64,000 nt of DNA from contig NC_135786.1 in assembly GCF_051106095.1 (NCBI RefSeq), positions 28,237,001 through 28,301,000 on the forward strand, written 5' to 3'. Shown here piece after piece: positions 23,131-33,325 of this stretch; the stretch's first letter is position 1; each line of letters opens with the position of its first letter. The notes under the pieces are model-generated. The model saw only the letters and a program-made list of their open reading frames with translations, ran no database searches and was not told where the DNA came from. Origin of the DNA: Pogona vitticeps. Its lineage: Eukaryota; Chordata; Lepidosauria; Squamata; Agamidae. The position numbers were made by a program, and so were the translations under genes.

Positions 23131-24435
23131 TAAGCAATAGAGAAGATCAGTTAACGAGCTAAGCCAGGAGAATGACTCTATGGTTGCTTGAAGGGCAAAC
23201 AAGCTACCAAGCAAAACTGTGATAAGCTGATCGTCAAGACTGGCTGTATCTTCTAGGCTGGCCCTGATAAAAGTGCAGCAACAGTGTGAATCATCAGCCA
23301 AAACTTAACAAAAGTATTTGTATCATCTCTACCAGAGTACTCTTTGGAGTCAGGTGTCCTCATTTCTGCTCCTGGTACTGATGGTGCAATAACCTGAATG
23401 AGCAAATATATTCACTTTTGCCCAAACTGAAATTATTTGTTATTTTAAGAGATTAGAATAACCTATTGACCATACCATATGGCAGGTGTGAAATTTAAGA
23501 AATCTTTCAAAGTCCAGTAAAGTCTTCTTATATACACACCATCTATAACTCAACAGATAACAATATGCTAGTGATGAAGTTTAAATAAGATATTGGATAC
23601 ACTACTCTTCTTACACATTCAAAGGCAAGCATATACATGCCAGTGCTTGAATTAATTATACGAGACTAGAACATGGGCTCTGCTGTACTGTTTTGAAAAC
23701 TGTAGCTAAGAGTGTTAACAGAAAAGAAAAAATAAGGTGGTCACACGTCCTCCATTCCCCTGTAGTTTGGTTACTAACTGTGTGCATGTGTGCATGTGTA
23801 AGAGAAATTGTGTATGTGGTTTCTATCCGTACCTTCTGAGGAAAAACTGTAATCCAAAAGGAGAAAACCATAGAATTATCCCTCTCATGTTGCTGTACCA
23901 TTTGGTAATGTGCAACCTAACTGTTTCTAGAAATAATTGAATTACGTGGAAAGCAGCTTCACCGTTAGGTTTGGGTGATGCAGGAGGCTCTAGCTTTTAA
24001 AACCACAGAGCCCCACTACTCAGAAAGCTAACAGTAAAAGGTAAAGAGTAGAGAATAACTATGATTTACTACGCTGAAGCTCCACAACTCTTTAAAAACA
24101 TTTTTTTGCCTTCTCCTTTATTAGAAACAGACATTTTCTGTACATGAATTTAAAAAGAATTGTACAGTGGAAAGCACTTATATAAAAGGTACCAACATAT
24201 GAATAACTATATATTTAATATATTTAAAAACAATTAAAACCCTCTCCGGTTTATGAATGTGGGATATTGTGCTTCTGTACCCATGATTCAAAAAACCAGG
24301 AATTGGCCCAATATTGCTGCAAAATATCATGCCTCCATTGCCAGCAGGAAAAAGAATGGCAAGCTTTATAGAGTAAAGGGCAGCCTGAATGTTGATAATA
24401 CCAATGGCAGCAATAAAGATCGTCTCCAGGATACC
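23131..24435. other. Mostly single-copy DNA
   Basis: No repeat family or exon recognised. Confidence 0.5.
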
Positions 24436-24570
24436 TTCTTAGAATCATAGAATAGTGAAGTTGGAAGAGGCCTATAAGGCCATCAAGTCCACCTTGCTCC
24501 ATACAGGAATAAAAATAAAAGGATATCTGTCAAGTGGTTGTCTAAGTCCTGCTCATAACCATTCACAAAG
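24436..24570 (-). mobile_element. CR1 LINE 3' end
   Basis: AGAATCATAGAATAGTGAAG, then TTGGAAGAGGCCTATAAGGC and CATCAAGTCCACC is the reverse complement of the standard CR1 3' terminus (...GGTTGGACT...CCTTCCAAC...ATTCTATGATTCT). The distal limit is approximate because the sequence decays after 24540. Confidence 0.7.
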
Positions 24571-24884
24571 TGTCACCAAGCAAGGAAAATCTTGGAAGCT
24601 AATTTTTGCATCAGTTAACAACTTCTTATCCAAACACAAAGCAACTGTCAGGGCTGTTTTTCAATAAGTGTATGTATTTCAATAAGTGGAAGTATGCACA
24701 GGAGAGTATCTTGTACATCATCTTGACTGCTGATTTCCCCTTTGAAGACTTCTGTCTGGAGCCTAGTCTCTGCAACCCATAAAACATCTCACTTTTAATT
24801 CCCCCCAGGCACGAGAGACAATTTTGTACTACCTGTATTTCGATGTGAATTTTTGGTATTAGCACTTCCTGAATAAACAGTGAC

Positions 24885-25163
24885 TATTTCTGGAGGCAAA
24901 AATGTTGAAGCTGAGGCTGTCCTACTTTGGGCACATCATTAGAAGGCAAGATTTTCTGGAAAGGACAGTAATGCAGGGAAAAGTTGAAGGCAGCGGAAAA
25001 AGAAGAAGACCAAATATGAGATGGATGGACTTCCTAAAGGAACCAAAGGCTTGAGTTTACAAGAATTGAGCAAGGTTGTTGAGGATGGGGCCTTTTGGAG
25101 ATTGTATATTCACGAGGTTGCCATATGTAGGAGGTGACATGACAGTAACAACAATAAATGTTC
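24885..25163 (+). mobile_element. Old RTE-type LINE, 3' end of ORF2
   Basis: Translation gives LKLRLSYFGHIIRRQDFLE, then MQGKVEGSGKRRRPNMRWMD, aligned with the YFGHLMRRxDSLE..GKxEGxRRRGRQRMRWLD block of the BovB copy at 25174-26161, but clearly diverged and frame-broken after 'FLKEPKA'. It ends in an ACAGTAACAACAATAAATG tail. Either an older BovB subfamily or another RTE lineage. It abuts a younger BovB in the opposite orientation. Confidence 0.75.
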
Positions 25164-25164
25164 C

Positions 25165-26170
25165 GTGGCATTGCCTTGTCATCGTCTAGTCATTTAGTCT
25201 TGCCCATCTCTTCGTGACCCCATGGACCAGAGCACGCCAGGCCCTCCTATCTTCGACTGCCTCCCGTAGTTGTGTCAATTTCATGTTGGTTGCTTCGCAG
25301 ACACTGTCCAGCCATCTCATCCTCTGTCGTCCCCTTCTCCTCTTGCCTTCACACTTTCCCAACATCAAAGTCTTTTCCAAGGAGTCTTCTCTTCTCATGA
25401 GATGGCCAAAGTACTGGAGCCTCAGCTTCAGGATCTGTCCTTCCAATGAGCACTCGGGGTTGATTTCCTTTAGAATTGATAGGTTTGTTCTCTTTGCAGT
25501 CCAGGGAACTCTCAAGAGTCTCCTCCAGCACCACAATTCAAAGGCATCAATTCTTCGGCGGTCTGCTTTCTTTATGGTCCAGCTTTCACTCCCGTACATC
25601 ACTACAGGAAAAACCATAGCTTTGACTATTCGGACTTTTGTTGGCAAGGTGATGCCTCTGCTTTTTAAGATGCTGTCAAGGTTTGTCATCGCTTTCCTCC
25701 CAAGAAGCAGGTGTCTTTTAATTTCGTGGCTGCTGTCTCTATCTGCAGTGATCATGGAGCCTAAGAAAGTAAAGTCTCTTACTGCCTCCATATCTTCCCT
25801 TTCAATTTCCCAGGAGGTGATGGGACCATGATCTTAGTCTTTTTGATGTTGAGCTTCAGACCGTTTTTTGCACTCTCCTCTTTCACCCTCATTACAAGGT
25901 TCTTTAATTCCTCCTCACTTTCTGCCATCAGAGTGGTATCATCTGCATATCGGAGGTTGTTAATATTTCTTCCGGCAATCTTAATTCCATTTTGGGATTC
26001 CTCCAGTCCAGCCTTCCGCATGATGTATTCTGCATATAGGTTAAATAAGCCGGGGGACAATATACAGCCTTGTCGTACTCCTTTCCCAATTTTGAACCAA
26101 TCAGTTGTTCCATGTCCAGTTCTAACTGTTGCTTCCTGTCCCACATATAGCTTTCTCAGGAGTGGCATTG
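25165..26170 (-). mobile_element. BovB (RTE) LINE, 5'-truncated, with 9-bp TSDs
   Basis: 988 bp of BovB (25174-26161) lie between direct repeats GTGGCATTG at 25165-25173 and 26162-26170. It encodes the C-terminal half of ORF2. The first frame (26168 to 25779) holds RT motifs RQGCILSPGLFNLYAEYIMR and YADDTTLMAESEEEL; the second (25791 to 25186) holds FLGSMITADRDSS, MYGSESWTIKKADRRRID and FGHLMRREDSLEKTLMLGK. The two frames overlap by 13 bases, implying one frameshift around 25.79-25.83 kb; otherwise the coding sequence is well kept. The 5' truncation falls before 'LLRKLYVGQEA'. The endonuclease and the first half of RT are absent. Confidence 0.93.
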
Positions 26171-26334
26171 TCTACCAACGTCTAAAATAGACTCCCTGGT
26201 GGCTTGAAAGGATAGGAAAGATTTCGAAAATTAGGCTGGACCTTTAATAGGTCAAGACTCAGTAACTCCTGACTATCTGAGGATTGCACAAATGTTCTGA
26301 AATTGTAAAGAACAAATTGCACATAGTTACTTGC

Positions 26335-26560
26335 AAGTGCATTTATTTATAACATATACATCCCATTCTACAGCTAGAAATGCTCTCAAAATACCTTACA
26401 TGCCAATATTTTCTTACTTGTCTTTCTTTTTAAAAAAAAGGCAAGACAGCCCCTAGCATCAGATTCATAATCTAAAAATACAACATAAAAAGAAAAAGTG
26501 AATGAGGAGGGTAAAGAAAAGCTAAGAGAACCAGCCACATATTCTCAGCAATACCAGGTT
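26335..26560 (-). mobile_element. L2/CR1-type LINE 3' UTR relic
   Basis: ATTTATTTATAACATATACA, then a CATCCCATTCTACAG...TACCTTACA run and GCAAGACAGCCCCTAGCATC resemble the reverse complement of common LINE 3' UTRs (tail TTTATTTAT, then 'CCGCCCTTT...GGCTTACA'). Very degraded. Confidence 0.45.
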
Positions 26561-28990
26561 ATCATTTTCTTCACTATATTTTCTACTTTCTTTAAACTAT
26601 TTTGGCTGCCCTGAAACTGCTCAGACATTTTTACCTCAAGCGGAACCTCCACAATTATTTGTTGTTGTTTTTACACAAGACACAAATGTGACAATAATTT
26701 CACAAAACAGCAAGGCTCCTTGAGGAATCCATTCACTCAAAAGGGATTCACTCCAGAGAGGAAAAGTCACCATCCTTACAAGCATGTCAGAGATTTGCCA
26801 TTTGTGTTGCTGCAAGGATGAATTTTAACTCGATATTGATCAAGGGAATTTCAAAATCAATTTTAATTAAATGAAACATTTCTATCTTGCCTCCTTTTGT
26901 GTGCCGCACAAACTGAACCATGAGCATTTATGTAGCTACGTGCAATGTCTGATCAGGCAAAATGGATCTCAGTTTGCAAAACTCTTGAGTCCCATTTGAA
27001 GCGGGGAAGATATGGAACAGCACAGGTGGAGGGAATCCCATGCGTTCCAGCCATTACCTTGGCTTACTTCAATTTGCTCTCAATTGTCCCCAAAGTGCCA
27101 GATCATCACCTCTGCCTTTTCCTTGCTGGGGAGAGTGTTAAGAAGAGCTGACATTGACAAGACGGAATTCCCTTCAGCAAAACAAACAAGAAGTGGAAAG
27201 TCATGCAGTAATATATGCTAAACTGCTTAACCAGAGGTCTATTTCCAGATGTGAAAAGAGGGCTGGCATGCATCTCTATTCATATGTGTGTTCGTGATAG
27301 CGTATTAAGGTGGGAGGAGAGACAGAAGAGAAATTTATGGGATTCACATTTCCATATCAGTGTTCAAATAGCCATGCTGGTTATCCTGGTTGGGAAATTT
27401 TGGAGGATGTAGTTCAACAGATAACATTCCCACACTGTATTGTTGGGGGGCTTCAGATGCATTTTGGAAGTGAAGAACCCCAAACCAGAACTTACATTTA
27501 ACCATTTAAAATGAGAATTAATTCATCAGTGTCAGTGCTTAAATGTGAATCTCATTCAATTGTACTCATTATTAACCTGTTAACCTGTTAGTTTAACTGA
27601 CTCTGTGCAGAGAGTAATTACCACTCACACTTCCTTCCCCTTTCACAAAGGAGAAGAGGCCCCCAGGTTGCTTTAGAGACAAGGACCCTGTCCATAGTGG
27701 TTTATAAATATCATATACATATCATTGAGTGCACGGTTTGGATTTTTTGTTTTAAAAAATCCACTTTTGTTTCTACTTAGATTGAGCCACAGTCTTCTTT
27801 TAAGAGCTGTGGCACACCTTTTTGGCCCACTTGGAGGGTGTGCATTCATTTTGGCTTGCTTTATTTTGGAAGATAGCAACTGGCTTCAGCTGCAGATTCT
27901 AAGGAAGAGTTTGAGAGGGAAAGTGAAGGGGAAATGAGGAAAGGGAGAGGGAAGGAAGAAAATGGAATGCCCCTCTTCTCCCCCCCCCTCCAGTCATACT
28001 GCTGTCTTTCATGATCTCTCTCTATATATATCTATTTGAAAGGTGTGCTGCAGAGTTCTGTCTTTCAAGAAGTAGGTTTCATCAGTGGGGCACAGTGTGC
28101 CTTTTTCTCTTCAGCACTGATGGTGAGGGCAAGAGAAATGTGAGAAGAGGGACAGGCAGACTTCCTCATATAAATAATTCCAGATGCTCAGGAGTCACCA
28201 CCCCAGCTTCCACCCCCTCTGATGCTCCTGCCTTCCCTTTCAGAGGCTCTCACTCCTCCATGCCCTTGGATACCCAGGGTGATTGGTTTTATCTGAGGCT
28301 GGAACAGACATCAATAGAGGGAGAGAAGACCACCAACAACAAAAATTAGCTTCCCCTGACCCTCTGCAGAAGATTGGGGAAGCACTTAATTGACAGCTGA
28401 TGAGGCTACAAGGGTCATTTGTTGCTCCAATAGAAGGCGCATCTCAAATAGAACATCACTCCTCTTCCTGATCTCAGCAGACCCATTTAGCTCGATCCAC
28501 CAAAAACAGCCAGTTTGGACAGGCCCTAGGTTTGTAACAGCCTAAATTTGGAAATTAAAACCATACAGACCTTAGTTAAAACAGTTAGTAATGTATACTG
28601 TTTTTTCTGAGCTTCAGTGAATGATTAGGAGCCAGAAGGTTACAGAACACCGCTGTCTACAAAGCTAATCAGCTACTCCCAGTTTCCTTCTTCAATATAG
28701 CACAGTAAGAATTTTTCCCTGTCCATATAAGCTTTTTTGAGAAAAGACTCAGAAAGCTGCTGAGGTCCTAGTGACCCATAATTCCTGTTGCATTCATCAG
28801 GTCAACAGCACAGTCACAAGATTTTTTAAAAAAATTACTGGCTCCAGTCTCCCATGGATGAGGTTGAAAAGCAATGTCATTAGACCTCAACTACAACCCA
28901 GCTGTTTTGGTAGAAAAGGAAGCTTAGGATGATTTGCATGACCCCTCCCCAAAGGTTCCTATAAACAGAAAATGCCCAATTTGCCTCTGA
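26560..28990. other. Mostly single-copy DNA
   Basis: No gene or repeat family recognised. The 112-residue plus frame at 28011-28349 has no domain. A purine-rich patch lies at 27905-27965. Confidence 0.5.
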
Positions 28991-28995
28991 AAGCC

Positions 28996-29267
28996 TACCG
29001 TTATATTAGACAGGCTGTTATATTAATTTTTCCTCCAAAAACTGCATTAGGGCTTGTTTTCAGGGGATGTTTTATTTTTTTTTCATGTACAACAATCTAC
29101 ATTTGTTCAAATAGAGTCATGCCATCTTTTGGTTGCTGCACAATGGTGGAGGGCGGGGTTTAACTTAATTGGAGCTTATTTTTGTGGTAGGGCTTATATT
29201 ATGAGCATCCTTAAAAATCATACTACGGCTTATTTTCAGGTTAGGTCTTATTTTAGGGGAAACAGTA
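28996..29267 (+). mobile_element. MITE (GGGCTTATTTTC type), left end eroded
   Basis: The interior reads GCATTAGGGCTTGTTTTCAG, CATGTACAACAATCTACATT, GCACAATGGTGGAGGGCGGG and, at the right end, GGTCTTATTTTAGGGGAAAC. This is a known reptile high-copy pattern whose two termini are inverted TTTCCCC..AAATAAGAC sequences. Here the right terminus is clear and the left is shortened to TACCGTTATATTAGAC. I read it as a non-autonomous DNA transposon; superfamily unsure. Confidence 0.6.
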
Positions 29268-29782
29268 GTTCAACTGTTTGTTCCTGCAAATGTTTCTGTC
29301 TGAAAAAAACAGAGACTGAAATACCTGATTAATGAGCATTAAAACCCTCAAACCTCTACTGGTGCAAAGAGGGGCTCCTTCTCTTGCTGAGGATGAATTT
29401 TCAAAACACAGTCAGTCGATCTACGTATTAAATCTGTTCTTTCTGGCCACAGTTTGCTTCAAATAAGCTGTTTGAGGCAAATGGAAGAGAGGATTCATAT
29501 TCTCATATTCCTGCACATCAGTCCCATACTCAGAAGATTTTCCAGGGATACAGGTAATCAACAATAATGTACAGCATCATTTTTAAAATGGTGTTGTATT
29601 CTAGTTTTGAGATTTTGAGGCCTATTGTTTCATTTCTGGCTGGTTGTTTGTAGTAGTAAGAAATAGCATAAACAGGAGTGAGTTCACAATGTCATTTTAT
29701 TGTAGTAAGATATGAATTTCTCATGAGTGCTGAGAATTTTGACAAAAAAACTGTCATAAGACACTACTGACTTATTTTATTT
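29268..29782. other. Single-copy DNA
   Basis: Nothing recognised. Confidence 0.5.
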
Positions 29783-30370
29783 AAAATTTATTTGTTTGTT
29801 TGTTTGTTTGTTCCGCCAAATATCGTGGTCCTAAACTGTTTAGGGCCTTATAGGTAAGCATTAGAACTTTGAATTATTTATTAATTATTAATTAATTAAT
29901 TATCCCACCTTTCTCCTTAAAAACGTCCCAAAGTGGCTTACAATATTTAAAGCTAAAAACAATGTATATACAAATGCTAAAAAAGGATCAAACAAATACC
30001 ACTTTGAGGAATGGTAAACAAAAGCAATACTAAAAACACATTCAAAGCAGGAAGGCATAAGAATCCATTAAAAAACTCCACTCAGGCAGCCTGCCATTAA
30101 GAGAAAGCTTGCCTGAAGAAAATGTATTTGCCTGCATGTGGAAGGATAGCAAAGATGGGGCTGGGCTGGCCTCCTGTGGGAGGGAGTTCCAGAGTCTGGG
30201 AGCAACAACAGAGAAGGCCCTCTCCTGTGTCCCCACCAAAGAAACCTGTGAAGGTCATGGAACTGAAAAAAACCTGATGATCTGAGCAGTCTCATAATGA
30301 GAAATGTGTTATTTGAAATAGCTCATACCTAAACCATTTAGGGCTTTATACGACTTATTTAAAAATACAT
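29783..30370 (-). mobile_element. L2-clade LINE 3' ends, two nested pieces
   Basis: A (TTTG)n tail (29783-29812) and a short piece whose reverse complement reads TTCTAATGCTTACCTATAAG (the 'VLMLTYKALN' part of L2) is followed at about 29876 by a second T-rich tail and a longer L2 3' end. The minus-strand frame there includes ERAFSVVAPRLWNSLPQEA, the L2 C-terminal signature. The end near 30360 again carries the AAGCCCTAAATGGTTTAGG coding stretch. One L2 probably inserted within another. Confidence 0.7.
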
Positions 30371-30756
30371 TACTTCTGAAATCTGAATAGATTTGGATGA
30401 CATTAACTGCCCCGTTCTCTTTGCCACTGCATATTTTAATTAGAACTAAACATATGCATCATTTTGATACATGCAATGATTTTAATTATTCAGTTGTAAC
30501 CGTTTTATATTTCCTGACACTATGAGGTGAGTTTCCTTTACTGTTGTGTCTCTCCTGTCCACACACACACTGTGGAATAAAGCATGATGTGAAACTGAAT
30601 AGAGACTCACTACAGAAATGCCCAGGCCTGAAATTCCATGCAAGCAAAGCAACAGCAGTTGTAATTGTGTGCAGTTGCTTAATTTGTGCAACTTAAATAA
30701 AAATCATTGTCAGCAGTGCAAGAACTATCATTGAAAACAAAAGCCAGCATCTCCCT
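30371..30756. other. Single-copy DNA
   Basis: Nothing recognised. Confidence 0.5.
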
Positions 30757-31187
30757 TTTTGCAGAATTTTGAATTAGTGGTCAAATTCCTCTAGCTGCAC
30801 AGCAGAAATGAAGGGATTCAGAGAGCAAAATAACTTTACATTCCACAGAATAATCCACTCCTTTTCTCATTAACTGGCACTTACTGTCTCGATAGCTCAG
30901 TCTGAGACATTAGTAGGAGAAAGAAAATACAATTTTCAAATCATTACAGTTGAACAGATCAAACAGCAAGCGACAGACCTCAACAGACTCACTATTTTCA
31001 ATGAACTCAAGAGTGGGGAAAAGAGACGGAGCAAAGAGGTAGGGCTATTTTTTGAATTCAGAGGGAGGGGAGAAACAATTGGTTAGTGCTGGATAGATTA
31101 ACAGTCACCCCAGCCAAGAAAAGTCCCTCAGCCACACCTTCTCCAGTCAGCATGTGAGATTGTAAAATCACTAACATCCACCTCTTG
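30757..31187 (-). repeat. Unclassified dispersed repeat, copy 2
   Basis: Reverse-complement partner of 10075-10535. On the plus strand the matched blocks appear in reverse order: TCTAGCTGCACAGCAG, AGAATAATCCACTCC, TTTCTCATTAACTGGCACTT, TTGAACAGATCAAACAGCAA and GATTAACAGTCACCCCAGCC. The match starts and stops abruptly at similar points, as for a mobile unit. Class unknown. Confidence 0.75.
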
Positions 31188-32640
31188 AGCAAGGATGAAG
31201 CAAGGAAGGATTTAAATCTTTAGAATACATAGGAAACAAAAGCAGAAAGGACAAGGTGAAGGTTTTCGCACTTTGCATTTTCTTGTTCATGTTTAATTCT
31301 GATTTTCGAAATCTATTTATATTTACTGTTACCACTCAAAACCTCTGTCGACTGATTGCACTAAAAAGACACAGTCGAAACAGGAAGGCAGTGGTTTGTT
31401 TTTATTTCTGTAACAACACATCAGTGATGCAACAGTTAATGAGTTTGGAAACAATCCTTTGTTAGAGACACATACGTGCATGCGCGCACACACACATTTT
31501 ATCAATCATGCCCTTCTTCCTTCAATCTACATATTTGTTCTGAAACTTCCCTTTAAAACACGCAACTCCTTAAATCAGTGGCACGCCTGGGAAAAAAAAG
31601 AAAAGAAAACACAAAAACCTTGTGGGCTTTGTTTCCATAGCAATTAGAACTAAGTTGGACAAATGAATTCACCAAACAACAGAACACTTAAAATATCAAG
31701 CAGTGGAGAGGTTAACCGACTCTTTCAGGGTTATGGTAATCATCATCTCCTTCAGAGTTTAAAAAACAGCAGACCTTTTGTGCTGCACATTCAGCTGTAG
31801 TTTTGACAATTTAAGACTCTGTAAACTAGAGCATAATGGGCTGTGGGGTCAGTTCCAAAGACGATGTTTTGAAAACAAAATCTACCCATCATGGAAAAAG
31901 AACTAAAAAGTCATGCTCCTCCCAGTGGAGTCATAAATAAGAAGAGATAAGGGTACAAAAGATGCTGAAAATATGCTCTTCTCTGGGCAACCACATGCTC
32001 TGTTTATCATCGCCATCCTTCATGTGCAATCCCCAAGGATTCAGTCATGTGCCACTGACTCACAGGATGTTGATGTTGGTGAAAATTAAGAAGGAATTAA
32101 TGTTCCCACCAACCTCCTGCTGTTAACCTCTGTTTTGTGTGTGTGTGTGTTGGCTTTTTTCTTTCTTTTCTTTAAATCCTTAATCATATGTAATGCACTG
32201 AGTTGATGACTGTGAGCTTCCAGGAGCTAAACTCAAGTTCATGTGTTCATGATAAACTAGGGATGCTACTTTTCTGTATTTCTGTGTGCTTTCATTCAAC
32301 TGGCTCCCAATGGGGTGTTCCTTTTTATTACTAACCATTTGCATTTCTTGGCATACGATGGAGATCCTAGAAGCCACCAACAGGCTTTTATTCCCATCAT
32401 AATCAATGAATGGGCACTCCTGGAACTGAATGCAGAGGTATAGCAGCTTTGATGTGTTTTTACCCACTATTTTCCAATTTAGTCCCATCACATGATTTGG
32501 ATTTACAGCATTTGATTCAACTAACTCAACAGAAAGTCACCTAAAACAGCACACACAAGTTTGTTTTTCAGCATTAAATAGCCATGGTGGGGAAAGCTGG
32601 ACCTAAGTGGGACCAGGACCATCATGCAGAAGCTGTGTGG
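31188..32640. other. Mostly single-copy DNA
   Basis: No repeat family recognised except a (GT)8 run near 32135-32150. The 103-residue minus frame at 32180-32491 has no recognisable domain. The repeat-poor 31.7-32.5 kb part may be conserved noncoding DNA, but this cannot be judged from one genome. Confidence 0.45.
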
Positions 32641-32642
32641 AG

Positions 32643-32990
32643 GGTAAAGGTAAAGGTAAAGGTTCCCCTTGACAATTTTTGTCCAGTCGTGTTCGACCCT
32701 AGGGGGTAGTGCTCATCCCCGTTTCCAAGCCATAGAGCCAGCGTTTGTCCGAAGACAATCTTCTGTGGTCACATGGCCAGTGCGACTTAGACACAGAATG
32801 CTGTTACCTTCCCACCAAGGTGGTCCTATTTATCTACTTGCATTTGCATGCTTTCGAACCGCTAGGTTGGCGGGAGCTGGGACAAGCGATGGGCGCTCAC
32901 TCCGTCGCGTGGATTCGATCTTATGACTGCTGGTCTTCTGACCCTGCAGCACAGGCTTCTGCGGTTTAGCCCGCAGCGCCACCACGTCTC
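32643..32990 (-). mobile_element. Sauria-type SINE, near full length
   Basis: Plus-strand order is AGGTAAAGG units (the ACCTTT tail), GACAATTTTTGTCCAGTCG, GTCACATGGCCAGTGCGA, ATTTATCTACTTGCATTTGC, then the tRNA-like head with GGATTCGATCTTATGAC (B box on the minus strand) and GGTTTAGCCCGCAGCGCC. No convincing TSD was found, so the edges may have been rearranged. Confidence 0.87.
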
Positions 32991-33325
32991 TATATAATGT
33001 GGTCCCAGTCCTAATTACTCTGACAGCAATTACAAAAAGTAAAAAAAAATAAAAATAAGGACAAAAGCCAGCTAATTTATTTATATGGTAATGATGGGAC
33101 AGAACAAAGAGCCTGGGGTTCTTATGGTTTGGAGTAGCAGCCCACACAGAGCACTCATGTTAAATTCAGAATTTGTGGAGTTAAAAATGTTAAAATAATA
33201 ATTTAAAAAAGACACCATAATTTAAGAGCAGGAGAAAGGAAATCAAAGATATTGGTATTTCATAAAGAAGATACTGAGTTGGCACCAAAGGGGAAAGAGA
33301 CTGATAGCCCCACCTCCCAATAAAA
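32991..33325. other. A+T-rich spacer
   Basis: Nothing recognised between the Sauria SINE and the hAT-like element. Confidence 0.5.

Noticed and set aside
25214-25831. 205-residue plus-strand open frame
   Set aside because: Antisense shadow of the BovB ORF2 on the minus strand.
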